Assembly: GCF_039539965.1 (NCBI RefSeq)
Contig: NZ_BAABED010000001.1
Location: 3,844,001 to 3,908,000, forward strand
Length of the DNA stretch: 64,000 nucleotides
Direction of reading: 5' to 3'
Source: Arthrobacter methylotrophus
GTDB lineage: Bacteria; Actinomycetota; Actinomycetes; Actinomycetales; Micrococcaceae
Shown here: one piece after another, positions 52,681-60,671 of the stretch
Layout of the letters: every line of letters begins with the position of its first letter
Position numbering within the stretch: position 1 is the stretch's first letter
Made by a program: the position numbers and the translations under genes
Notes under the pieces: generated by a model
Told to the model about the DNA's origin: nothing
The model's input: only the letters and a program-made list of their open reading frames with translations
Database searches by the model: none

Positions 52681-53457
52681 TTAGTTGGTGGTGCCCGATC
52701 CTTGGGAACTTGATGCGGTTGCAGTCACGATCTGAATGGACTGGGCCGTGTACTTGTCGGATTCCTTGAGCGCAGTGACCCTCACGTTGGATCCGGACTT
52801 CACATCGGCAAGGGTCAGAGTCGTGCCAGTGCTTCCGCCTCCGCGTTGCCGCATGCCTTCCGCCACCACGACGTCCGTTCCCAGAGCATAGCTGCGGGTG
52901 AATCCATCTCCGCTCTTGACTGTCATGGAGCTTGCCGAAATATCAGTGACCGTACCCAGCTGGCCCGCCATGGTGACGTAGCTGCCGTTCTGGAGGACCA
53001 CATATTCCGAGTGGACTGCAGCGTTCAGGCCGCCCATGCCCACCCCGAGGCCGCCCGGACCTGCGTTCGTCCCGCCTGGGCCACCGAATCCGCCCTGGCC
53101 GTTCTGCCCGGCGCCCGGCCCCTGCGTGTTGGTGCTATCAGCTGCCGCGGTCCCGTTTCCTGCGGCATATGCACCGGCTCCTGCCGCCGCAGCGACCACG
53201 ACCGCGACGCCGCCAACGATGAGCCCCTTCTTCAGGCTCCAACTCTTGAAGAACGAAGGCCGGGGTTGCCCGGGGTTGTGTTGCTGCGGCGCACCCCACC
53301 CCGCGGCAGGCTGCTGGTTCACCGGCGGCTGCGGCGCACCCGGCGCACCCCACCCCGCGGCAGGCTGCCCAGAATCATCAAGGGGGCGAATCACCGGTTG
53401 CGGGTGCCCATTCTCCGGCTCGGAGCCAGGTACGGAGGGGTTGTTTTGCTGATCCAT
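52681..53457 (-). CDS. Membrane-anchored protein with DUF5666-like domain
   Basis: 258 residues from ATG 53457 (GGAG 6 bases upstream). A proline-rich cytoplasmic N-terminus contains two PAAGWGAP repeats, then SLKKGLIVGGVAVVVAAAAG forms one membrane helix, followed by a glycine-rich linker. The outer domain YVTMAGQLGTVTDISASSMTVKSGDG resembles DUF5666, a small beta fold. The function of such proteins is not established. It is divergent from the PhoP-like regulator gene over 311 bp containing a PhoP-type site, so it may be a target of that system. Confidence 0.75.
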   Translation of the reverse strand: MDQQNNPSVPGSEPENGHPQPVIRPLDDSGQPAAGWGAPGAPQPPVNQQPAAGWGAPQQHNPGQPRPSFFKSWSLKKGLIVGGVAVVVAAAAGAGAYAAGNGTAAADSTNTQGPGAGQNGQGGFGGPGGTNAGPGGLGVGMGGLNAAVHSEYVVLQNGSYVTMAGQLGTVTDISASSMTVKSGDGFTRSYALGTDVVVAEGMRQRGGGSTGTTLTLADVKSGSNVRVTALKESDKYTAQSIQIVTATASSSQGSGTTN

Positions 53458-53707
53458 GGTGTTCTCCATCGAAGTCGAGATTGTTTGGTCGTGGTTGTTG
53501 CTGTCCCCAACAGCGTCGGCCGTTTTGCTGTGCGTTGGCTGTGTCGAACTGCAGGCTTGCCTGTGACCTGCAGCAGCGTTGTGTCGGAGGCCCGGCCGCA
53601 ACCCAGCCGGCCCCGCCCCAGCCGGGCCCGCCCCGTATGGCCCCGCAAGAACGCCATCACAGCGCGTTGGACGTACCGTGCCTCTGGACAGCTCGCTAGG
53701 CTGGGAC

Positions 53708-53725
53708 TCACAGGGTGCTCACAGC
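53708..53725. promoter_or_regulatory. Candidate PhoP-type direct repeat (TCACAGG-N4-TCACAGC)
   Basis: Two 7-bp direct repeats, TCACAGG (53708-53714) and TCACAGC (53719-53725), are separated by 4 bp; a weaker third unit (GCTCAGC, 53730-53736) follows with the same spacing. The described Mycobacterium tuberculosis PhoP consensus is two TCACAGC units 4 bp apart. It lies 43 bp upstream of the response regulator start and 250 bp from the divergent DUF5666 gene. The rest of 53458-53768 shows no open frame of note. Confidence 0.7.
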
Positions 53726-53768
53726 ATCGGCTCAGCACTGGCAAAACGGCAGATTGGAGAGTTATCTC

Positions 53769-54509
53769 ATGGCATCCTCGCACTCCATGACCAACAACCT
53801 CCCGCAGCTTAGCCACCCGGACGGTTCCCCCATCCGCGCCTTGGTGGTGGACGACGAACCCAGCCTCGCCGAACTCATGAGCATGGGCCTGCGCATGGCA
53901 GGCTGGTCGGTGGCCGTGGCGTGCGACGGTCCCGCTGCGGTCAAGCTCGCCAAGGACTTCCGGCCGGATGTCCTGGTGCTCGATGTGATGCTTCCCGGAT
54001 TCGACGGCGTTGAACTGTTGGGCAGGATCCGCGCCTTTGCGCCTGAGGTTCCCGCGCTCTTCCTTACCGCGAAGGACGACGTCCAGGACCGCATCCTTGG
54101 ACTAGCCGCCGGCGGGGACGATTATGTCACCAAGCCGTTCAGCATGGAGGAAGTCCTGTTGCGCCTGCACCGACTGGTCCAGCGCTCGGGTGTGGCCGCG
54201 ATGGACACGGCCGAACTGGTGGTGGGCGACCTGACCCTCAATGTAGATACCCGCGAGGTCACCCGAGGGGGCGAAGACATCCCGCTCACGGCAACCCAGT
54301 TCGAGCTCTTGCGCTACCTCATGGAAAATCCCAAGCGCGTGGTCAGCAAAGCCCAGATCCTGGACCGCGTCTGGGACTACGACTTTGGCGGCCAAGCCAA
54401 CATCGTTGAGCTCTACATCTCTTACCTGCGCAAGAAGATCGAGGCCAACCACCCGCCCATGATCCACACAGTGCGCGGGGCCGGTTACGTCATCAAGCCT
54501 GCCGAATAG
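53769..54509 (+). CDS. phoP: OmpR-family response regulator, PhoP-like
   Basis: 246 residues from ATG 53769 (GGAGAG upstream); an earlier in-frame start overlaps the operator and is not used. The receiver domain has acidic Asp28-Asp29 (LVVDDEP), phosphoacceptor Asp72 (LVLDVMLPG) and Lys in GGDDYVTKPFSMEEV. The DNA-binding domain has SKAQILDRVWDYDFGGQANI then VELYISYLRKKIE. The segments PALFLTAKDDVQDRI and VWDYDFGG closely resemble mycobacterial PhoP. It pairs with the kinase 13 bp downstream. The PhoP name rests on this similarity and the upstream repeat. Confidence 0.88.
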   Translation: MASSHSMTNNLPQLSHPDGSPIRALVVDDEPSLAELMSMGLRMAGWSVAVACDGPAAVKLAKDFRPDVLVLDVMLPGFDGVELLGRIRAFAPEVPALFLTAKDDVQDRILGLAAGGDDYVTKPFSMEEVLLRLHRLVQRSGVAAMDTAELVVGDLTLNVDTREVTRGGEDIPLTATQFELLRYLMENPKRVVSKAQILDRVWDYDFGGQANIVELYISYLRKKIEANHPPMIHTVRGAGYVIKPAE

Positions 54510-54522
54510 CCCGGAGCGCCGT

Positions 54523-56001
54523 ATGTCCGCACTCTCGGGTATCCCCCGCCAATCCGATCATCAGTGGTTCAACCCTTCAACCTGGCATTTGCGCACGCGC
54601 CTGATCCTGGTCTCGATGGCGCTCCTCGTCGCCATTTGTGGAGCCGTGGGCGTGGTCAGTTACGCCTCCATGGACCTGTTCCTCACCAAGCAGCTTGACC
54701 AGCAACTCGTGCAGGCCTCCCATGGCCGCCCGCCCGCTGGAGATCCGAATGGGCGGCCGGATCCTTTGGATGCCCGCGGCCAAAGCATCGGCACGCTGAA
54801 CGCACGCATTGCCGGCGGGCAAGTGAGCAGCGATGCCGGATTCTTGTCCTCCGACGCCACCCGTACGTCTTTGACCGCCAACGACGCCGCCGCTCTGTTG
54901 GCGCTCCCCCCCAACGGGCGCGCGGTTGATCTGAACCTTTCCAACGGTGGCTACAGGGTGGTGGCGAGCGCAACCCCCTACGGCGATGAGGTCATCACCG
55001 GGCTGCCCCTCGCATCGAAGGAGAACACCGAGGCCTTGCTTGTCTGGACCATGGTCCTGGTTTCCTTGGGAGGCTTGGTGTTGATCGGGCTCGCGGGAAC
55101 TGTTCTGATCCGCCGCACCATGCGTCCCCTGGAGCAGCTTTCCGACGTCGCCACGAAGGTGTCCAAGCTTCCGCTCGACGCCGGCGAGGTGGCGCTCGCG
55201 GTGCGCGTTCCGGCGTCGGCGGCTCACCCAGGAACCGAGGTGGGCAGCGTCGGCCACGCTTTGAACCTCATGTTGGACAACGTCTCCAACGCGCTCGAGG
55301 CCCGGCAGCAGAGCGAAACCAAGGTGCGCCAGTTCGTGGCCGACGCCTCGCACGAGCTGCGCACTCCGCTGACCGCCATCCGCGGCTACACCGAACTCTT
55401 GCGCATGACCGAAACGTTCACCGAAGACGGCCGCAAGTCGCTGGCCCGGGTTCAAAGCCAGTCCGAACGCATGACCACCCTCGTGGAGGACCTCCTTCTG
55501 CTGGCCCGGCTTGATGAAGGCAAGGCCCCGGTGTTCACCGATGTGGACCTCACGCAGTTGGTGGTGGAGACCGTCAGCGATGAGAAGGTCATGGCTCCCG
55601 AGCACGTCTGGCAGCTCAAGTTACCGGACGAGCCCCTCACCGTCCGCGGCGATACCACGCAACTCCACCAGGTCCTGGCCAATCTGCTCTCCAACGCCCG
55701 CAAACACACGGAGGCGGGAACCACCGTTGTCACGGGGGTCATGCGCTCCGCCGATGGCAGTGCCGTGGTTACCGTGACCGATAACGGACCAGGCATCCCG
55801 CGCGAATTCCAGGGCAGGATCTTCTCGCGCTTTGCCCGTGCCGATGCGGCCCGCTCCGGTTCCGAGGGCACGTCAGGGCTCGGCTTGTCGATTGTGGAAT
55901 CCATCGTCCAAGCCCACGGCGGTACCGTTGAAGTGACCTCGCGGCCGGGCCGGACGGAATTTGCCGTGCGCCTTCCAGCGGTCAGGACCGCCCTGGCCTG
56001 A
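54523..56001 (+). CDS. phoR: Sensor histidine kinase, PhoR-like
   Basis: 492 residues. First membrane helix about 25-48 (RLILVSMALLVAICGAVGVV), an extracytoplasmic region to about 168, second helix about 170-195, HAMP, then the H-box FVADASHELRTPLTAIRGYT with phospho-His near residue 277. The catalytic domain has N-box NLLSNARKHT, VTDNGPGIP and GTSGLGLSIVESIVQAHGG. It is a complete class I kinase. Signal unknown; the extracellular part contains no recognised sensor fold. Same operon as the regulator. Confidence 0.93.
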   Translation: MSALSGIPRQSDHQWFNPSTWHLRTRLILVSMALLVAICGAVGVVSYASMDLFLTKQLDQQLVQASHGRPPAGDPNGRPDPLDARGQSIGTLNARIAGGQVSSDAGFLSSDATRTSLTANDAAALLALPPNGRAVDLNLSNGGYRVVASATPYGDEVITGLPLASKENTEALLVWTMVLVSLGGLVLIGLAGTVLIRRTMRPLEQLSDVATKVSKLPLDAGEVALAVRVPASAAHPGTEVGSVGHALNLMLDNVSNALEARQQSETKVRQFVADASHELRTPLTAIRGYTELLRMTETFTEDGRKSLARVQSQSERMTTLVEDLLLLARLDEGKAPVFTDVDLTQLVVETVSDEKVMAPEHVWQLKLPDEPLTVRGDTTQLHQVLANLLSNARKHTEAGTTVVTGVMRSADGSAVVTVTDNGPGIPREFQGRIFSRFARADAARSGSEGTSGLGLSIVESIVQAHGGTVEVTSRPGRTEFAVRLPAVRTALA

Positions 56002-56142
56002 AAGTGCACAAAGAAGCGTTCGACGACGGATGGTGGCGGGCGCAAGTCGACTCACCGGCGTCGTGATCTCCGTTACCCAAATGTGACTTAAGCGGAATCC
56101 TCCTGTACCGTCGATGGGTGCGCGGGATCGTTCCTGCCACCG

Positions 56143-56330
56143 CCGGGTAGGCGCCGAGCTCTGCCCCTCCCCGGTGCCAACAGTCCAGGCAGAGACGGGG
56201 GACCCAGGTCTCCGGGCAAGCGCTCATGTTGAGCCGGCCCTAGGGGTGAAGCCGTACCGCCACGATTCTCAGTGGCCACGGCCGGATGACCTCATCCGAA
56301 TCCGACAGCTAACTCCGCAGGCGTTGAGAG
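56143..56330 (+). ncRNA. Probable cyclic di-AMP riboswitch (ydaO/yuaA class)
   Basis: Conserved blocks of the class occur in order: CCGAGCTC (about 56153), GGGGGACCCAG (56198 on), GGGCAAGCGCT, CCTAGGGGTGAAGCC, and near the 3' end CCGACAGCTAACTCCGCAGG followed by GGCGTTGAGAGG. This layout, with a GGGGTGAAGCC centre and ACAGCTAACxxCGxAGGCGT tail, is characteristic of ydaO RNAs. These precede cell-wall hydrolase genes in actinobacteria, as here. It would switch off the transglycosylase when c-di-AMP is high. Boundaries are approximate. Confidence 0.82.
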
Positions 56331-56339
56331 GCAATCATC

Positions 56340-57068
56340 ATGTCTGGTTCCAAGAATCAGTCGCGCCCTGTTGCGCGCCACCGCGGCGAACCTGCCGGAA
56401 AAAACAAGTCACGTACCACTTTGCGGCGAGTCGCGGCAAACCTCGGCACCGGCCAGCGGATGGCCGTTGTTGCCGGCGTTGTTGCCGTGTTCATTGGCGC
56501 AGGTGCGGCCACCCAAGCCGCCGGTCAAGCCCTCGATGCCCAGGACATGAGCCGGGCTTCCGAATCACGCACGGTACAGCCCTCAGCCACCGCGTCGGCG
56601 GCAGCCACGCCGTCGGCGAACGCTAGCTCCAAGCCGAGCGCCGCCCCGAGCCAGGCACCTTCCCCCGCTCCGAGCACCGGAGCACCCCAAGCACCCGCGC
56701 CCGCCGCTCCAGCGCCCGCCCCGGCAGCACCGGCAGCACCGGCCGCTCCTGTGGCCGTCGATGACCCCGCCGGCGCCCAGGCCTACGCCGCGAGCGTGCT
56801 TTCCTCCTACGGTTGGGGCCCGGGCGAAATGTCCGCCTTGACCACCCTGTGGAACAAGGAATCCGATTGGCGGACCACTGCCACCAACGCTTCCAGCGGC
56901 GCGTACGGCATTGTGCAGTCGCTTCCGGGCGAAAAGATGGCTTCCGAAGGCGCCGACTGGCAGAGCAACTACCAAACCCAGATCCGTTGGGGCCTGAACT
57001 ACATCAAGGAACGCTACGGATCACCGTCTGCGGCTTGGGCCTTCCACTTGGCCCACAACTGGTACTAG
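56340..57068 (+). CDS. Secreted or anchored lytic transglycosylase-like protein
   Basis: 242 residues from ATG 56340 (GAGAGG upstream). Basic N-terminus, one membrane or signal segment RMAVVAGVVAVFIGAGAATQ (about 41-60), then an alanine/proline/serine linker (about 80-142). The C-terminal lysozyme-like domain reads SSYGWGPGEMSALTTLWNKE, with the catalytic Glu in NKESDW, then SSGAYGIVQSLPG and YIKERYGSPSAAWAFHLAH, ending in NWY. It should cleave peptidoglycan glycan strands at the cell surface. The upstream c-di-AMP riboswitch fits a role in cell-wall turnover and osmotic balance. Confidence 0.87.
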   Translation: MSGSKNQSRPVARHRGEPAGKNKSRTTLRRVAANLGTGQRMAVVAGVVAVFIGAGAATQAAGQALDAQDMSRASESRTVQPSATASAAATPSANASSKPSAAPSQAPSPAPSTGAPQAPAPAAPAPAPAAPAAPAAPVAVDDPAGAQAYAASVLSSYGWGPGEMSALTTLWNKESDWRTTATNASSGAYGIVQSLPGEKMASEGADWQSNYQTQIRWGLNYIKERYGSPSAAWAFHLAHNWY

Positions 57069-57207
57069 ACCGGCAAACAGGCATCGATGCGCGCGAGGTC
57101 CGTCCCACCAAGGGGCGGACCTCTGCGCCTTTGACCAGGCACATATCCACAGCCACGTCACAGGTTCCGCCTAAAGCCTTCATATTCCGCCGCGGCACTC
57201 TGGATAC

Positions 57208-58623
57208 ATGACGCTCATCGAATCCACCACAGGAACCTTGAAGGACCCCGCGGTGGTGCCGCCGCGCCTTCCCCACCAACCGAGCACCCCTGCTCACCGT
57301 TTCCCCCTCCAAGAAGGCGCTGTGCGACGCGCCCCTGTGGACACCCACACCACCATCCCCGTCCTCGATGTCACCATCCCGGTCTTCAATGAGGAGCACG
57401 ACCTCGAAGAGTGCCTGCGCAGGCTCCACGACCACTTGCGCGAGTCCTTCCCGCACGGCTTCCGCATCACCGTGGCGGACAACGCCAGCACGGACAGCAC
57501 CTTGAAAATCGCCGAGCGCGTGGCCAGGGAACTTCCGGAACTAGCGGTGGTCCATCTTGAGGAGAAGGGACGCGGCAACGCCTTGCGCAAGGTGTGGCTC
57601 GCCTCGCCGTCGCCGGTCCTGGCCTACATGGACGTGGATCTGTCCACGGACCTCGCCGCACTGGCACCCCTCTTGGCGCCGCTGATCTCCGGCCATTCAG
57701 ACCTTGCCATCGGCACCAGGCTGACGCGCAACTCCCGGGTTGTCCGCGGGCCCAAGCGCGAATTCATCTCGCGCAGCTACAACCTGATGCTGCACTCGTT
57801 CATGGGAGCCCGCTTCAGCGATGCCCAATGCGGCTTCAAAGCGATCCGGGCCGATGTGGCACAACAGATCCTCCCGCACACCTTGGACAACTCGTGGTTC
57901 TTCGACACCGAGCTCCTGGTCCTTGCCGAACGCTGCGGTCTCCGTGTCCATGAGGTTCCCGTCGACTGGATCGACGATCCCCACTCCAGCGTGGACGTGG
58001 TGCGCACCGCTTTGGCCGACATACGCGGCATGGTCCGGCTCACCCGGGACCTGCTCTCCGGACGTATTCCCATCCCGGAACTGCGTGCGGCGCTTGCGCG
58101 CGGGCCACTCCCGGCGTCGTCGCGTACGGCGGAGCAGAATCCGCGCAGCAGCCTCTTCGGGCAATTGGTGCGTTTCGCCGCCATTGGTGCTGTATCGACC
58201 CTCGCCTATGTACTGATCTTCCTGTTGTGCCGTGGCTTTATGGATCCGCAGCTCGCCAACTTCCTTGCCTTGCTCGTCACGGCCATTGCCAACACGGGCG
58301 CTAACCGGCGCTTCACTTTCGGCATCCAGGGCGGCAACCCCGCACGCCACCATTTCGAGGGATTGATCGTCTTCGGCATCGGCCTTGCCCTCACTTCAGG
58401 AGCGCTCGCGTTAGTGCACAGTACGACGACGCCGGACCGTTGGGGCGAGCTCCTCACAGTAGTCGCAGCGAACCTCGCCGCCACCGCAGTCCGCTTCCTC
58501 CTGTTCCGGCTCTGGGTCTTCCGGCAGCCAGCCCGGCCAACAGCGCCAGAGCAGCCAACAGCGCCAGAGCAGCCGGCACCCACCACACAAGCCACCGCGC
58601 ACACAGAAACGGCAGCATCATGA
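57208..58623 (+). CDS. Polyprenyl-phosphate glycosyltransferase (GT2) fused to GtrA-like flippase
   Basis: 471 residues. The GT2 domain (about 50-290) starts VLDVTIPVFNEEHDLEECL, has VADNASTDSTLKIA, the metal motif YMDVDLSTDLAAL, GTRLTRNSRVVRGPKR and AQCGFKAIRAD. The C-terminal domain (about 312-440) has four membrane helices of the GtrA type (QLVRFAAIGAVSTLAYVLIF; NTGANRRFTFG). It should make a polyprenyl-phosphate sugar in the cytoplasm and flip it outward, two steps usually carried out by separate proteins. The tail is Pro/Thr-rich with a repeated RPTAPEQPTAPEQ. It overlaps the next gene by 4 bp (ATGA). Confidence 0.9.
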   Translation: MTLIESTTGTLKDPAVVPPRLPHQPSTPAHRFPLQEGAVRRAPVDTHTTIPVLDVTIPVFNEEHDLEECLRRLHDHLRESFPHGFRITVADNASTDSTLKIAERVARELPELAVVHLEEKGRGNALRKVWLASPSPVLAYMDVDLSTDLAALAPLLAPLISGHSDLAIGTRLTRNSRVVRGPKREFISRSYNLMLHSFMGARFSDAQCGFKAIRADVAQQILPHTLDNSWFFDTELLVLAERCGLRVHEVPVDWIDDPHSSVDVVRTALADIRGMVRLTRDLLSGRIPIPELRAALARGPLPASSRTAEQNPRSSLFGQLVRFAAIGAVSTLAYVLIFLLCRGFMDPQLANFLALLVTAIANTGANRRFTFGIQGGNPARHHFEGLIVFGIGLALTSGALALVHSTTTPDRWGELLTVVAANLAATAVRFLLFRLWVFRQPARPTAPEQPTAPEQPAPTTQATAHTETAAS

Positions 58624-60665
58624 CCTCCACGATTACTCCCGCAAGCACGGGAACCGCCGTCGAAACTGCCGACGAGGCACACGGCCGCCACTCGATAGGA
58701 CCATCAGCTCCCGGCGGCACTCCGCGCTGGACCCGATACGCTTTTGGCGGGCAACCTCGTTGGGTACGGCCGTCCGCCGCGGGGCTCCTCATAGCCACCG
58801 CGTTCCTCTATCTCTGGAATCTCGCGGCCACGGGCTACGGAAACTCCTTCTACGCCGCCGCCATCCAGGCCGGCACCAAGAGCTGGACGGCTTTGCTGTT
58901 CGGTTCGCTCGACGCCGGGAATGCCATCACCGTGGACAAGCCGCCGGCCGCCCTGTGGATCCCTGCGCTGGCGGGCCGGATTTTCGGCTTCTCGCCCCTG
59001 AGCATGCTGGTTCCCGAGGCGCTCATGGGAGTGGCCGCCGTCGGGCTCCTCTATTTGACGGTCAAGCGCGTGTCCGGGCCGGGCGCGGGCTTGCTGGCCG
59101 GCGGCGCCTTGGCACTGACTCCGGTGGCGGCGCTCATGTTCCGGTTCAACAATCCCGACGCCATGCTGACCCTGTGCTTGGTGCTCGCGGCGTACTTCAC
59201 CACCCGTGCCATCGAACGCGCGGGCTGGAAGTGGCTCGCCGCGGCAGGCGCAGTGGTGGGCCTGGCGTTCCTGAGCAAGATGCTGCAGGGATTCCTGATT
59301 GTTCCGGGCTTGGGACTCGCGTACCTCTGGGCCGCCCCCACCCCGTTGCGGCGCAGGCTGCTGCACCTGCTCGGCGCCTTGGCCGGTATCGCAGTGGTAG
59401 CCGGCAGCTACATCGCCCTCTTCCAGCTCACTCCGGCTTCTGCACGGCCTTACATGGCGGGATCGCAAACCAACAGCTTCCTTGAGCTCACTTTCGGCTA
59501 CAACGGGCTGTCCCGCATCACCGGCTCGGGCGAAGGCGGCCCTGGCGGCGGTGGCGCTGGAGCACCCGGGGGCGCCTTCGGTGGCGGTGGTGGCGGCAAC
59601 GCCGGCTTCGGCGGAACTGCCGGGATCACCCGCATGTTTGGCACGAGCTTCGGCGCCGAAATCTCCTGGCTCCTGCCTGCCGCGCTGATCCTGCTGGCCG
59701 CCGGCCTGTGGTTCACCCGCCGGGAAGCGCGTGCATCGCGTACCCGGGCCTCGCTCCTCCTGTGGGGTGGCTGGTTCCTGGTGACCGCGGGAATCCTCAG
59801 CTTCATGAGCGGCATCGTCCACCCGTACTACGCGGTAGCGCTCGCACCGGCCATCGCCGCCTTGGTGGGCATTGGCAGCGTTGAGCTGTGGCGTGGCCGC
59901 GGGTATTGGCCAGCCAGGATTGTCTTGTCCGTGGTAATCCTCGGTAGTTCAGCGTGGTCCGCGGTTCTCTTGGGCCGTGACGCCTCATGGCTTCCATGGT
60001 TGCGCATCGCGATCGTCGTCCTAGGCGTGGTAGCGGCCGCGGCAATCCTGCTTCGCGTCGACTCGCTGCGCTTTGTCGCTCAGAACACGGCCGGCCGGTT
60101 CCGGAACGCGGCTGCCGCGGCCGTCGTCGTCGTTTCCCTTCTGGCCGGCGGACTCGGTACTGCGGCGTGGACGCTCGCGACGGCGGCGACCGCGCACTCC
60201 GGTTCCATCCCGACGTCGGGACCCTCCGGTTCCGCCACGGGCGGCTTCGGAAACCGCACCAGGGGCTTTGGCGGCGGCACCATGGGCCAATCCGCGGGGC
60301 AGGCTGCAGGCGGCCCCGGTTCCGAGGGAACGGCCGACGCCGGGTTGACCGCGCTGCTGACGTCCACCACCACGAAGTGGTCCGCGATCGTCTCCGGGGC
60401 CACACAGGCAGCCAGCCTTGAGCTCGCCACGAACACCAACGTGATTGCGCTCGGCGGCTGGAATGGCGGCGATCCTTACCCGACACTGGCACAATTTCAA
60501 GACATGGTGGCCAAGGGACAAATCGGCTACTACATCGCCGGTGGCGGCCTGGGCGGCGGCGGATTCGGCGGCCAAGGCGGAAACTCCGAGGTAGCCGCTT
60601 GGGTGCAAGCCAACTTCCAAGCCCAGACGGTGGGCAACTCCACCGTCTACAAGCTGACAAAGTAG
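58620..60665 (+). CDS. GT39-type membrane glycosyltransferase, YkcB-like, first paralogue
   Basis: 681 residues from ATG 58620, overlapping the previous stop. Multiple membrane helices with the ArnT/PMT-type loop SLDAGNAITVDKPPAALWIP and VPEALMGVAAVGLLYL, MFRFNNPDAMLTL, a glycine-rich external loop (GGPGGGGAGAPGGAFGGGGG) and a C-terminal soluble domain (TKWSAIVSGATQAASLELAT; FQDMVAKGQIGYYIAGGG). It would transfer the sugar from the polyprenyl carrier to an outer-surface acceptor, probably a wall polymer or protein. The acceptor is unknown. The gene 6 bp downstream is a paralogue. Confidence 0.9.
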   Translation: MTSTITPASTGTAVETADEAHGRHSIGPSAPGGTPRWTRYAFGGQPRWVRPSAAGLLIATAFLYLWNLAATGYGNSFYAAAIQAGTKSWTALLFGSLDAGNAITVDKPPAALWIPALAGRIFGFSPLSMLVPEALMGVAAVGLLYLTVKRVSGPGAGLLAGGALALTPVAALMFRFNNPDAMLTLCLVLAAYFTTRAIERAGWKWLAAAGAVVGLAFLSKMLQGFLIVPGLGLAYLWAAPTPLRRRLLHLLGALAGIAVVAGSYIALFQLTPASARPYMAGSQTNSFLELTFGYNGLSRITGSGEGGPGGGGAGAPGGAFGGGGGGNAGFGGTAGITRMFGTSFGAEISWLLPAALILLAAGLWFTRREARASRTRASLLLWGGWFLVTAGILSFMSGIVHPYYAVALAPAIAALVGIGSVELWRGRGYWPARIVLSVVILGSSAWSAVLLGRDASWLPWLRIAIVVLGVVAAAAILLRVDSLRFVAQNTAGRFRNAAAAAVVVVSLLAGGLGTAAWTLATAATAHSGSIPTSGPSGSATGGFGNRTRGFGGGTMGQSAGQAAGGPGSEGTADAGLTALLTSTTTKWSAIVSGATQAASLELATNTNVIALGGWNGGDPYPTLAQFQDMVAKGQIGYYIAGGGLGGGGFGGQGGNSEVAAWVQANFQAQTVGNSTVYKLTK

Positions 60666-60671
60666 ATTCCG

